Positions 1 through 7,698 are shown, counted from the stretch's first letter. The stretch: DNA of 16,276 bases from Candidatus Cloacimonadota bacterium (GCA_023230025.1 JALNYD010000034.1:1-16276), one strand, 5' to 3'. A program made the numbers and translations. The notes: generated by a model from the letters alone, not told the origin.

Positions 1-1
1 G

Positions 2-151
2 ATTCCAGCCGGCGAACACAAGCTGGAACTCAAATTTGCCCCCGAAAGCTATCGCCAAAGTAAAACCCTTTCCCTGGCAGGATTGGGCATTACTATTTTG
101 GCACTCCTGGCGGGATTTGGCCTCCAGCTTTATACCAAACGCCATAACTAA
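2..151 (+). CDS. C-terminal fragment of YfhO-like membrane protein (5' partial)
   Basis: An open frame enters from the left edge at base 2 and stops at TAA 149-151, giving 49 residues. It begins IPAGEHKLELKFAPESY, the short beta segment that typically precedes the last membrane helix in YfhO-type multi-spanning proteins (PF09586, proposed glycosylation or lipid-linked sugar transfer), and ends with one hydrophobic helix (about residues 24-42) and a short basic tail, TKRHN. Only the C-terminus is visible, so the family call rests on this small 'PAG-H-EF-F-P' pattern plus a terminal helix and remains tentative. A hairpin terminator candidate lies 22 bases downstream, so this gene probably ends its own transcription unit. 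Confidence 0.5.
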   Translation: MPAGEHKLELKFAPESYRQSKTLSLAGLGITILALLAGFGLQLYTKRHN

Positions 152-173
152 GCTATCAATCTACATCAACCTT

Positions 174-204
174 AATGGGCAAGCAAACACCCTGCTTGCC
201 CATT
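174..204 (+). terminator. Strong hairpin, probable terminator of the YfhO-like gene
   Basis: Bases 174-185 (AATGGGCAAGCA) pair perfectly with 193-204 (TGCTTGCCCATT): a 12-bp stem with a 7-base loop. What follows (GCTTTAGCCTGTCTTT) is only moderately T-rich, so this is an imperfect intrinsic terminator. Position 22 bases after a stop codon supports the role. Confidence 0.6.
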
Positions 205-214
205 GCTTTAGCCT

Positions 215-303
215 GTCTTTGGCTTAGCTTTAGCCCAAGACTCCCCAGTGTCACGGGAGAATCATGGGCTGAAATTGAGCCAGACTCGAGCTGAACCAAG
301 GAG
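215..303 (+). repeat. Dispersed structured element, copy E1
   Basis: This stretch matches 15682-15770 in three blocks at matching offsets. Block 1 is TGGCTTAGCTTTAGCCC (220-236), 14 of 17 identical to 15686-15702. Block 2 is 248-270, GTGTCACGGG then A then GAATCATGGGCT, 21 of 23 identical to 15714-15736. Block 3 is AGCTGAACCAAG (289-300), identical apart from one inserted G. AGCCC (232-236) pairs with GGGCT (266-270) around a 29-base loop, the same loop length as in the other copy. An outer stem here is GTCT (215-218) and TGGCT (220-224) with AGCCA and AGAC (278-285). Strand is arbitrary. It could be a structured RNA, a REP-like element or a protein-binding DNA hairpin. Confidence 0.7.
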
Positions 304-420
304 TGCCATAGGGATTTTAAATACCGCTTTCAGGATGGAAATCTCACGTCAAGTATGGCACCAGGAAAGATAGATTGACAGTAATTGCCTGATTGTAAAC
401 ACTTGATCCAAGAGGTAAAC

Positions 421-2913
421 ATGAAGCTGCTTCCTATTGTCATGTTATTGTGTATCATGCAGATACCGCTTATGATCCGAGCCCTTGAGGCTACGGATAG
501 TTTTGCCGTGCTTAGTGAAAATGAACTGCTGGAATTGCAAAATATGCTCTCGACTGAGGATCTTCTTCCCCAGCACACAAGTTTCTACCGGGATTGGGAT
601 CCCTACAGCCGTCTGAAATCAGACTGGCATATGCAAACCTTACAGGGTGGCTTTGCCGCCTTGCCCCTCTTTGGTGACTTGCGGGCAGTAATGAACGTCA
701 ACTATCATGGAGACATATATGAGCATATGTTTGATATAACGTTCGGGGTCAAAGACATAGCCACTACCCGCTCCCGTCATGAAGAGATCAGGCGGATTGT
801 GGGGAGGATCACAAAACCCAGAGATATCTTCCACTATCTGGAAACCGCTTTTGCGGAACTGGATATTCAACTGAACAAGGCCTTTAAGCAGCTTAGCGAA
901 GCTGATCTGGATACTCTGCAAGCCTTTTGCCTGCAAGTTATGCTGGAGGAAGAGCATAGCGAGCAATACAAGGAATACTTCAAAACGCAAGAACTTCCCT
1001 GGCTGGAGGATATGAATCTGGATCACATTGCCGATCTGATGGAAAAAGTGGATGCCCAGGCCTTGGGAAAGGCAGCCTATGAATACCGGGTTTGGGCAGA
1101 AATGCTGGAAACGGCAGTTTACTATATGGAACTAAAAAACACAAAGCCGATCTTTCACCAAAGCCCCTGGGGTCTGATGGTGATCGGCAGTATCAAAGAT
1201 GACGTCTATAATGTATCTACATATCCCATTCTGGGCAAAGAGCACTTATGTGCCATCATCGATCCTGCCGGGAATGACGTCTACGAAGTGCCGATTGTAA
1301 GCTCAGCGGGTTCACCCTTCTACTTTCTGAGTGATTTCTTTGGCAATGATGTGTATCGCAGTTCCCAGCCTTGCTTTTTAGCTCTCGCTGGCTTGGGTTA
1401 TAGCAATGATGGCAATGGCGACGATTTGTATGATCTGGGAGATTTCTCCTTTGCCGCAGCTATGGGCATGGGTGTGCACCGCGATGAGGGTGGTGATGAT
1501 GTGTACCGGGGAGGGCTGTTTGCTCAGGGGGCAGCAATCTGTGGAGTATATCTACTCTCGGACAGCCTGGGCAATGACCACTATCAGGCGCACACGATGA
1601 GCCAGGCTTTTGGCAGCACTCTGGGCGCTGGAGTATTGCGGGATGGAAGCGGTTCTGATCTTTATTATCTGGGTGGTAAATACACTCATGCGCCTTTGAT
1701 GCCAAATGATTACCGCACCATGGGTCAGGGTATGGGTTTTGGCATGCGGCCAGCTTTGGCGGGCGGCTTGGGCTTGCTCTATGATCGGGATGGGAATGAC
1801 AGATATATTGGCGGAGTATATGCCCAGGGTGTGGGATATTGGTATGCCACCGGCGTTTTGATTGATGAATCTGGTAATGATATATACAATGCGGTTTATT
1901 ATCCACAGGGCTCAGGAATCCACATGGCGGCCGGATTCTTGTATGATCACGAGGGTGATGATGCCTATTACAGCCGAAATGGACCAGGTCAAGGCGCTGG
2001 GCATGACTGGAGCTTTGGCATCCTGGTAGATGCAGCAGGCAATGATGCATATTCCATTCATGGTGGAAATGGTTTGGGACTTTCCAATTCTCTGGGTATT
2101 TTTGTGGATAAATCCGGCGATGACCGTTATGAGCGCAATGAAGCACAGAATTATGGCAATGGAGCATTCAGCCGTTCCACCGGAAGCATTGGTCTGTTTC
2201 TGGATGCCGGAGGAAAAGACCTTTATACCGAAGCCTTGGCCGCAAACGACAGCACCTGGGTAAAAGGCAAATATGGGATTGGTCGGGATCTGGAGCTGAA
2301 TCTGGTGGCTAAAGAGGAGCAGGAAAGCCCTGTCGAGCAGCTTGAACCTCCTGCAGATGATGCGCCAATCGAGGATATTTTTGCTGCATCCGCTGAATGG
2401 GAAGTTGGATCTGCCATAAACCGGGTTCGCCGGGCCCGAGAGATCATGATCAGCCGGGCAGATGAGATGCGGCCATATATTCTGGACAACAAGCTTGGCA
2501 GTGAATCCGGCTTAGAATACCGCGCGATCGATGCTTTTATGGTTGCAGATTCCCTGTTTCAGGATGCGCTTCTTACCTTTGTAACCGACTCCGACTCCCT
2601 GAAAGCCAAAAATGCTATCTCTCTGCTTTGCGGAGTCAAAGATATGCAATTGCTGCCTCTGCTGGAGGAGCATCTGGCCAATGGAAAGTATCTGGCAACC
2701 TGCATTTCTGCTCTGGGCAATCTGGAGAGTGAGCAGAGTCTGCAACTACTAATGAAATATAGGGATTTGAGTAATGAGCGCCTGCGCTTCCTGGTGGTGC
2801 GTTCAATTGCGGCTTTCAAGAGTGAAGAAGCCAAAAGCGCCTTGCAGGGGTTTCAGACAGATGATTCTTTCCTGATCCAGGCACTACTGCGCAATCTGCC
2901 GGAGGATAGATAA
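421..2913 (+). CDS. Secreted protein with tandem G-N/D-D-x-Y repeats and C-terminal HEAT-like repeats
   Basis: The protein has 830 residues from the ATG at 421, chosen over the in-frame start at 385 because AGAGG (411-415) is well spaced and a signal peptide begins exactly there (MKLLPIVMLL..., likely cleaved near IRA-LEA, residue 21-24). Residues 25-250 look mostly helical and unfamiliar. Residues about 255-605 carry at least twelve copies of a motif of the form hydrophobic-x-D-x-x-G-N/D-D-x-Y (for example LIDESGNDIYNA, FVDKSGDDRYER), separated by glycine-rich segments of roughly 24-45 residues. Residues about 615-650 are an acidic/proline linker, and 660-830 resemble alpha-helical HEAT repeats. 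The Asp-rich turns suggest a beta-solenoid, possibly calcium-binding, with a protein-interaction tail; this is inference. No enzyme motif is seen. The stop codon overlaps the rsmG start by one base (TAATG), implying translational coupling. A TTGACA at 375-380 upstream lacks a convincing -10. Confidence 0.85.
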   Translation: MKLLPIVMLLCIMQIPLMIRALEATDSFAVLSENELLELQNMLSTEDLLPQHTSFYRDWDPYSRLKSDWHMQTLQGGFAALPLFGDLRAVMNVNYHGDIYEHMFDITFGVKDIATTRSRHEEIRRIVGRITKPRDIFHYLETAFAELDIQLNKAFKQLSEADLDTLQAFCLQVMLEEEHSEQYKEYFKTQELPWLEDMNLDHIADLMEKVDAQALGKAAYEYRVWAEMLETAVYYMELKNTKPIFHQSPWGLMVIGSIKDDVYNVSTYPILGKEHLCAIIDPAGNDVYEVPIVSSAGSPFYFLSDFFGNDVYRSSQPCFLALAGLGYSNDGNGDDLYDLGDFSFAAAMGMGVHRDEGGDDVYRGGLFAQGAAICGVYLLSDSLGNDHYQAHTMSQAFGSTLGAGVLRDGSGSDLYYLGGKYTHAPLMPNDYRTMGQGMGFGMRPALAGGLGLLYDRDGNDRYIGGVYAQGVGYWYATGVLIDESGNDIYNAVYYPQGSGIHMAAGFLYDHEGDDAYYSRNGPGQGAGHDWSFGILVDAAGNDAYSIHGGNGLGLSNSLGIFVDKSGDDRYERNEAQNYGNGAFSRSTGSIGLFLDAGGKDLYTEALAANDSTWVKGKYGIGRDLELNLVAKEEQESPVEQLEPPADDAPIEDIFAASAEWEVGSAINRVRRAREIMISRADEMRPYILDNKLGSESGLEYRAIDAFMVADSLFQDALLTFVTDSDSLKAKNAISLLCGVKDMQLLPLLEEHLANGKYLATCISALGNLESEQSLQLLMKYRDLSNERLRFLVVRSIAAFKSEEAKSALQGFQTDDSFLIQALLRNLPEDR

Positions 2914-3554
2914 TGAATACCCAAAAAGCTATCTTTGAACAGTATCTGCATGAGCAGAAACTGACCAACATCCCCAACCTGATGGGAGTGTTTGAGCACT
3001 ATCATCATTTGCTGGTTGAGCACAATCGGCAGGTGAATCTGATCTCGCGTAAAATGCCTGCTGAGAACTACTGGATTCAGCATTTTCTTGACAGTCTATT
3101 GGTACTTGAAACTTTGGACTTTCAGGGCTATACCGTTCTGGATTTTGGAACAGGCGGTGGCTTACCCGGTATTCCACTGAAGATTGTGCAACCGGATTGC
3201 GAGATGGTGTTGCTGGACAGTGTTCAAAAGAAGTGCCGGGCAGTTCAGGATATTGTTGAAGCCCTGTCTCTTGGTAAAACCAGTGTGTTTTGCTCCAGGA
3301 TTGAGGATTATGCCTTTATGGGACGTCGTCCCAGTTTTGATCTCATCCTGTGTCGGGCAGTCGCACTGGAAGAACGCTACCTTGCTCCCTTGCGGCGACT
3401 GCTGAAACCTTCTGGCAGATTGTTGATGTTCAAATCGAGATCGTTGGACGATTTGGAAGGCATCGAATATGAAGTTTTGCTGGAAAAGGATGATGAACAC
3501 ATCGGACGTCGGCGCTTGATCGGAATCAAGCAACGGGATTTGATGAAACGATAA
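2913..3554 (+). CDS. rsmG: 16S rRNA (guanine-N7)-methyltransferase RsmG (GidB)
   Basis: The 213-residue protein is the usual length for RsmG, which methylates N7 of G527 in 16S rRNA using S-adenosylmethionine. The SAM-binding loop is VLDFGTGGGLPGIPLK (75-90), followed by the acidic strand end LLDSVQKK (100-107), the family's H-F-x-D-S segment (HFLDS, 57-61), and CRAV (147-150). GGAGG at 2901-2905 is an excellent ribosome binding site seven bases before the ATG, inside the end of the previous gene, with which it shares one base. It is followed 21 bases later by parA and then parB, the rsmG-parAB order common near bacterial replication origins. Loss-of-function alleles in other bacteria give low-level streptomycin resistance (family knowledge). 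Confidence 0.95.
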   Translation: MNTQKAIFEQYLHEQKLTNIPNLMGVFEHYHHLLVEHNRQVNLISRKMPAENYWIQHFLDSLLVLETLDFQGYTVLDFGTGGGLPGIPLKIVQPDCEMVLLDSVQKKCRAVQDIVEALSLGKTSVFCSRIEDYAFMGRRPSFDLILCRAVALEERYLAPLRRLLKPSGRLLMFKSRSLDDLEGIEYEVLLEKDDEHIGRRRLIGIKQRDLMKR

Positions 3555-3575
3555 ACCACAAAAAATACGGAAGTT

Positions 3576-4340
3576 ATGGCAAAGATAATTACGATAGTGA
3601 ATCAGAAAGGTGGAGTGGGGAAAACCACAACCACTGTTAATCTGGCAGCTGCTCTGGCAGTGCTGGAAAAGCGCGTGTTGCTGATCGATCTGGATCCTCA
3701 GGGCAATGCCACCAGCGGTGTCGGTATCGACAAAGAGAATGTTGAGCTGCAGGTGTATGATGCTCTGATTGGCAGAGAATCAATTCACAAGTGCATCCTT
3801 CCCACCAGCACCAGCAATCTCTTCTGCATTCCCGGCAATATAAATCTTACCGGAGCAGAAATCGAACTGGTGCACGAGTTTGCGCGGGAGCACAAACTGA
3901 AAGAAGCTCTACAACCCATTGTGAATGAATGGGATTATATCCTGATTGATTGCCCTCCCTCTTTGGGGCTATTAACAGTAAATGCGATGACCGCTTCTAC
4001 TGACGTTTTGGTGCCAATTCAGTGTGAGTATTATGCCCTTGAAGGGGTTAGCCAATTGCTCACCACCATCCGGTTGATTCAGAAGAATCTGAATCCCAGC
4101 CTGAACATCCTGGGCATCCTGCTCACGATGTTTGATAAAAGGGTCAATCTCTCAATGCAGGTTGCCAAGGAAGTGCACCGCTATTTCAAAGAGAAGGTGT
4201 TCCGCAGCGTTATCCCCCGCAATATCAAATTAACCGAAGCCCCCAGCTTTGGTAAACCAATATTCTTGTATGATATCCGTTCACCCGGAGCAATGAGCTA
4301 TCTCAGCCTGGCCAATGAAGTTGTGGAACGCTCACACTAA
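3576..4340 (+). CDS. parA: Chromosome partition ATPase ParA/Soj
   Basis: The 254-residue protein is a small chromosomal ParA without an N-terminal DNA-binding extension. The deviant Walker A box is KGGVGKTTTTVN (11-22, signature Lys11 and catalytic Lys16), followed by LLIDLDPQGNATSG (35-48, Walker A') and LIDCPPSLGLLTVNA (Walker B, about 123-137). ParA binds DNA non-specifically in its ATP dimer form and moves ParB-parS complexes; it also influences DnaA in some bacteria. The ribosome site is a modest GGAAG (3569-3573) before the ATG. parB follows 13 bases later. No parS-like palindrome (TGTTTCACGTGAAACA consensus) was seen in the window. Confidence 0.96.
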   Translation: MAKIITIVNQKGGVGKTTTTVNLAAALAVLEKRVLLIDLDPQGNATSGVGIDKENVELQVYDALIGRESIHKCILPTSTSNLFCIPGNINLTGAEIELVHEFAREHKLKEALQPIVNEWDYILIDCPPSLGLLTVNAMTASTDVLVPIQCEYYALEGVSQLLTTIRLIQKNLNPSLNILGILLTMFDKRVNLSMQVAKEVHRYFKEKVFRSVIPRNIKLTEAPSFGKPIFLYDIRSPGAMSYLSLANEVVERSH

Positions 4341-4353
4341 TGGAGAAGAATAA

Positions 4354-5196
4354 ATGAACGAACATCTCGGACGCGGCTTATCCGCCCTGATTCCCAATGC
4401 TGAAACCAAAAACCTGCAGAATGCGGGAATCGGAACCTTGCCTATTGATCGGATTCGCCCCAATCGTTTCCAGCCCCGCAAGAGATTTGACACCGAAAGC
4501 TTGAAAGAACTTGCTCAATCCATCGTGGAAAACGGGATCATTCAACCTCTGATCGTCACTAAAAGCACTGGCTCGGAGTATGAACTGATTGCCGGAGAAC
4601 GGAGGTTGGAAGCTGCTAAAATGGCAGGTCTGGAAGAAGTCCCCGTAGTGATTCGCTCTGTCTCCAAAAAAGAACAGTTGCAGATGGCTATCATCGAAAA
4701 CATACAGCGTGAAGATCTGGATCCCGTCGAAGAAGCAATGGCTTATCAGACATTGGCGGATGATTATCAGCTTACGCATCAGCAGATTGCTCAGGTGATG
4801 GGCAAGGATCGCGTGACGATTACCAATTCCATGCGTCTGCTCAAATTGCCCGATGAAGTGTTGCAGATGTTGGCCGATGGGCAAATCTCGGCTGGACATG
4901 CCCGCAGTGTTCTAAGCGTGGAAGCAGATTACCAGGTGCTCTTTGCCCAGCATATTGTGAAATATAAACTCAGCACCCGCCAGGCCGAGGAAAAAGCCAA
5001 AAGCTTTGTCGAAAGCCTGCAGCACGGAGCAGAACCGAAAACCGCACTCACCCGCAGTTTGGAAACTGAATTGAGTCATATCTTTCGCCTCAAGGTAAGT
5101 GTCAAAGAACACAAGGGTAAGGGCAAAATAACCCTTGAATACCGCAATCAACGGGAACTTGAGGAATTGAAATCACTTTTGGAAAAACTAAAATAG
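4354..5196 (+). CDS. parB: Chromosome partition CTPase ParB/Spo0J
   Basis: The 280-residue protein has the full ParB layout. It opens with RGLSALI (7-13), the conserved N-terminal ParA-interacting region. The CTP-binding ParB/Srx fold follows, with GERR (81-84) and ENIQRED (115-121), then a helix-turn-helix for parS recognition (about 141-166, THQQIAQVMGKDRVTITNSM), GHAR (181-184), and a C-terminal dimerisation segment (240-280) rich in Lys/Glu heptads. GGAG at 4342-4345 lies eight bases before the ATG. It probably loads on parS sites outside this window and slides as a CTP-bound clamp. Tryptophanase follows only 16 bases after the stop, apparently in the same transcript. Confidence 0.96.
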   Translation: MNEHLGRGLSALIPNAETKNLQNAGIGTLPIDRIRPNRFQPRKRFDTESLKELAQSIVENGIIQPLIVTKSTGSEYELIAGERRLEAAKMAGLEEVPVVIRSVSKKEQLQMAIIENIQREDLDPVEEAMAYQTLADDYQLTHQQIAQVMGKDRVTITNSMRLLKLPDEVLQMLADGQISAGHARSVLSVEADYQVLFAQHIVKYKLSTRQAEEKAKSFVESLQHGAEPKTALTRSLETELSHIFRLKVSVKEHKGKGKITLEYRNQRELEELKSLLEKLK

Positions 5197-5212
5197 AATA
5201 AATGGAGAAACA

Positions 5213-6589
5213 ATGAGTAAAATGCCTTATGCCGAACCATGGCGCGTCAAAATGGTGGAACCTCTCAAGATGCTTAGTCGCGAAGAGCGGGTAGCGAAAA
5301 TTAAAGCTGCCAGTTTTAACCTCTTCAACCTCGTTGCAGAAGATGTGTTTATCGATCTGTTGACCGATTCCGGAACCGGAGCGATGAGCGATCATCAATG
5401 GTCTGCTCTGATGATGGGAGACGAAAGCTATGCCGGGTCCAAAAGCTTCCTGGCTATGAAAGAAACCATCACCGAGCTGATGGGATTCCCTTACGTTTTG
5501 CCAACCCATCAGGGACGTGCGGCAGAAAATGTGCTGTTTTCGGCTACAATCAAACAAGGTGATATCATCCCCGGAAATGCCCACTTTGATACAACCAAGG
5601 GACATATTGAATTCCGCAAGGCTACTGCAGTTGACTGCACGATCGAAGTTCCGGAAGCAATATCCAAAAATCATCCCTTCAAAGGCAACATTGACATCGA
5701 CAAACTTGAAGCCTGCATAGCTCAATACGGCAAAGAAAAAATCCCCATGGTGATTCATACCGTAACCTGCAACACAGGTGGGGGACAGCCTGTTTCCATG
5801 CAAAACCTCAGAGAGGTTGCGGCTGTGTGTAAAAAACACGGCATTCCGCTTGTCTTTGATTCAGCTCGTTTTGCCGAAAATGCGTATTTCATTAAAACCC
5901 GCGAGGACGGGTATCAGAACAAGAGCATCAAAGAAGTCGTCAAAGAGATGTTCAGCTATGCCGATGGGATGACAATGAGCGCAAAGAAGGACGCCATCGT
6001 CAATATCGGTGGATTTATAGCCCTGCGCGATGAAAAGGTCTATCAGGCTTGCTGCACCTTTGGGATCATTTTTGAGGGCTTTGTAACCTATGGCGGCATG
6101 AGCGGAAGGGATATGGCAGCCCTGGCAGCGGGGCTGAGGGAAAGCACAGAATATGATTACCTGCACGCCCGCATATCACAAGTGGAATATCTGGGGAAAC
6201 TGATTACCGATCTGGGGATTCCCATCGTCGAACCAGCCGGTGGCCACGCCATTTATGTGGATGCCAAAGCCTTCTTTCCCCAGATACCTCAAACTCATTA
6301 TCCTGCACAGGTATTGGGAGTTGCCCTCTATGAAGAGGCGGGAGTTCGGGGAGTGGAAATCGGCACTGTATTAGCCGATCGTGATCCGATTAGCCGGGAA
6401 GAACGTCCCCCAAAACTGGAGCTCTTGCGCCTGGCCATCCCCCGTCGCGTATATACAAACAACCATATGCAGATTGTAGCTTGGGGACTTCAACAAATTT
6501 GGGAAAAACGGGAGAGCTACCGGGGTCTGAAAATCACTTGGGAAGCACCGATCATGAGACACTTCACAGCCCTGTTTGAGAGGCTTTAG
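5213..6589 (+). CDS. tnaA: Tryptophanase (tryptophan indole-lyase), PLP-dependent
   Basis: The 458-residue protein belongs to the beta-eliminating lyase family shared by tryptophanase and tyrosine phenol-lyase. Family landmarks are IDLLTDSGTGAMS (47-59), PTHQGR (97-102), NTGGGQPVS (187-195), DSARFAENAYF (216-226), and the Schiff-base lysine in SAKKD (Lys259). Residues that separate the two activities favour tryptophanase: Asp126 (FDTT; Thr124 in tyrosine phenol-lyase), Ile383 in VEIG (Arg381 in tyrosine phenol-lyase) and His450 in RHFTA (Phe448 there). It should convert L-tryptophan to indole, pyruvate and ammonia in the cytoplasm. GGAGA (5204-5208) precedes the ATG. It lies 16 bases after parB with no tnaC-like leader peptide and no adjacent permease, so classic tryptophan-induced antitermination is not evident. 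Confidence 0.9.
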   Translation: MSKMPYAEPWRVKMVEPLKMLSREERVAKIKAASFNLFNLVAEDVFIDLLTDSGTGAMSDHQWSALMMGDESYAGSKSFLAMKETITELMGFPYVLPTHQGRAAENVLFSATIKQGDIIPGNAHFDTTKGHIEFRKATAVDCTIEVPEAISKNHPFKGNIDIDKLEACIAQYGKEKIPMVIHTVTCNTGGGQPVSMQNLREVAAVCKKHGIPLVFDSARFAENAYFIKTREDGYQNKSIKEVVKEMFSYADGMTMSAKKDAIVNIGGFIALRDEKVYQACCTFGIIFEGFVTYGGMSGRDMAALAAGLRESTEYDYLHARISQVEYLGKLITDLGIPIVEPAGGHAIYVDAKAFFPQIPQTHYPAQVLGVALYEEAGVRGVEIGTVLADRDPISREERPPKLELLRLAIPRRVYTNNHMQIVAWGLQQIWEKRESYRGLKITWEAPIMRHFTALFERL

Positions 6590-6611
6590 GACTGAGAATT
6601 GGTACTTTGCG

Positions 6612-6651
6612 CTTGACACATTTATGCAGGTGTAAGTCTTGACGCATATAT
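6612..6651 (+). promoter_or_regulatory. Tandem direct repeats ahead of gcvH, operator or promoter region
   Basis: CTTGACACATTTAT (6612-6625) and CTTGACGCATATAT (6638-6651) match at 12 of 14 positions with a 26-base period, in the 84-base gap between tnaA and gcvH. Each contains a -35-like TTGAC, but no -10 sits at 16-18 bases from either, so a standard sigma-70 promoter is uncertain. Tandem operators for a regulator, or overlapping promoters, are both possible. Confidence 0.4.
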
Positions 6652-6673
6652 ACATAAAAACTGGGAGAATAAG

Positions 6674-7054
6674 ATGATTATTCAGGACGATTTGTACTAT
6701 ACCGAAAGTCACGAGTGGGTGAGAATCGATGGCGATTTAGCCACGATTGGCATCAGTGATTTTGCTCAACACGAGCTTGGCGACATCGTATTTGTAGAAC
6801 TGCCGGATGTAGGCATGAAAGTCTCTTCTGGTGAACCTTGTGGATCCATCGAAGCCGTGAAAGCCGTGGAAGATATGATCTCTCCCGTATCCGGTAAGGT
6901 TGTGGAACGCAACAGTGATCTGGAAGACAGCCCGGATTTGATCAACAAATCCCCCTATGAAGACGGCTGGATCATGAAAGTACGCCTCAGCAACCCTGAT
7001 GAAGTGGAAAACCTGCTCAGCGCAGTTGAATACAAAAAGATCATTCCCGAATAA
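6674..7054 (+). CDS. gcvH: Glycine cleavage system H protein
   Basis: The 126-residue protein is the size of GcvH, the lipoylated swinging-arm carrier that shuttles the aminomethyl group between the P, T and L proteins of the glycine cleavage system. Diagnostic segments are YTESHEWV (9-16), ISDFAQHELGDIVFVELP (27-44), and the lipoylation site GSIEAVKAVEDMISPVSG, where Lys63 is the modified residue. It ends in the expected EDGWIMKV region. GGGAG at 6663-6667 precedes the ATG by six bases. No gcvT, gcvP or lpd is nearby, so the partner enzymes must be elsewhere or the protein may serve another lipoyl-dependent role. gmk starts 20 bases downstream. Confidence 0.95.
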   Translation: MIIQDDLYYTESHEWVRIDGDLATIGISDFAQHELGDIVFVELPDVGMKVSSGEPCGSIEAVKAVEDMISPVSGKVVERNSDLEDSPDLINKSPYEDGWIMKVRLSNPDEVENLLSAVEYKKIIPE

Positions 7055-7074
7055 AACCACAAAGCAAGGGTATT

Positions 7075-7698
7075 TTGATAGCCAAGAGCAGCAGCTTTCT
7101 GATCATCCTGTCCGCTCCCTCTGGGGGAGGAAAGAGTACTATCCTCAACGAAGTGTTACGGCGTGCAGAGAACATTGATTATTCAATCAGCTATACCACG
7201 CGGGCACCTCGCGGAGCTGAGCAGAACGGAATCCACTATCATTACGTCAGTGAAGCTGACTTTGAACAGCGAATTGCCAGTGGTGATTTCCTCGAATACG
7301 CAAAAGTATTTGGGAAAAGCTGGTATGGAACCTCAATCAGCTTCATCAAATCCCGCCTGCAGCTTTGCCGGCACGTGATTATGGATATCGATGTTCAGGG
7401 TGCTTCCCAGATTGCAGCCACGGATGTCCCCTATGTCAAAATCTTCATCATTCCGCCTTCCATGGCTGTCTTGAAGGAGCGCCTGGTCAAGCGGGGAACG
7501 GATAGCCCTGAAGACATTCAGCGCCGTCTGGATACCGCCAAAAAAGAGCTGAAATGCATACCGGACTACGAATATCTGGTTGTCAACGATGACCTCGGTC
7601 AGGCAGTGAACGACGTGATGGCCATCATCCGTGCTGAAGAGAACCGCAGCACACGCTATCAAAACCCTATGCAAGGGTTTTTAGAACAGGAGAATTAA
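7075..7698 (+). CDS. gmk: Guanylate kinase (TTG start)
   Basis: The 207-residue protein phosphorylates GMP to GDP with ATP. It has the P-loop SAPSGGGKST (13-22), the GMP-binding segment SYTTRAPRGAEQNGIHYHY (about 39-57), FLEYAKVFGKSWYGTS (the lid/substrate region), and IDVQGA with the conserved Asp. Translation is best started at TTG 7075-7077: AAGGG at 7066-7070 lies just upstream and there is no ATG before the P-loop. The stop overlaps the next ATG by one base (TAATG). It is immediately followed by an omega-like gene, a common gmk-rpoZ order. Confidence 0.95.
   Translation: MIAKSSSFLIILSAPSGGGKSTILNEVLRRAENIDYSISYTTRAPRGAEQNGIHYHYVSEADFEQRIASGDFLEYAKVFGKSWYGTSISFIKSRLQLCRHVIMDIDVQGASQIAATDVPYVKIFIIPPSMAVLKERLVKRGTDSPEDIQRRLDTAKKELKCIPDYEYLVVNDDLGQAVNDVMAIIRAEENRSTRYQNPMQGFLEQEN

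Noticed and set aside
1460..2167. 235-codon - strand frame, His/Pro-rich
   Set aside because: It is antisense to the Gly/Asp repeat region of the 421-2913 gene; its length comes from repeated codons such as GGC and GAT, and it has no recognisable domain.
1255..2235. Classic RTX calcium-binding nonapeptides
   Set aside because: RTX repeats have a nine-residue period; here the turns are 24-45 residues apart and contain a conserved Tyr.
6600..6616. Sigma-54 promoter (TGG...GC) ahead of gcvH
   Set aside because: The distance between the GG and GC elements does not fit the required ten bases.
7370..7380. parS-like CACGTG in the gmk gene
   Set aside because: Only the central six bases match; the flanking TTTC/GAAA arms are missing.
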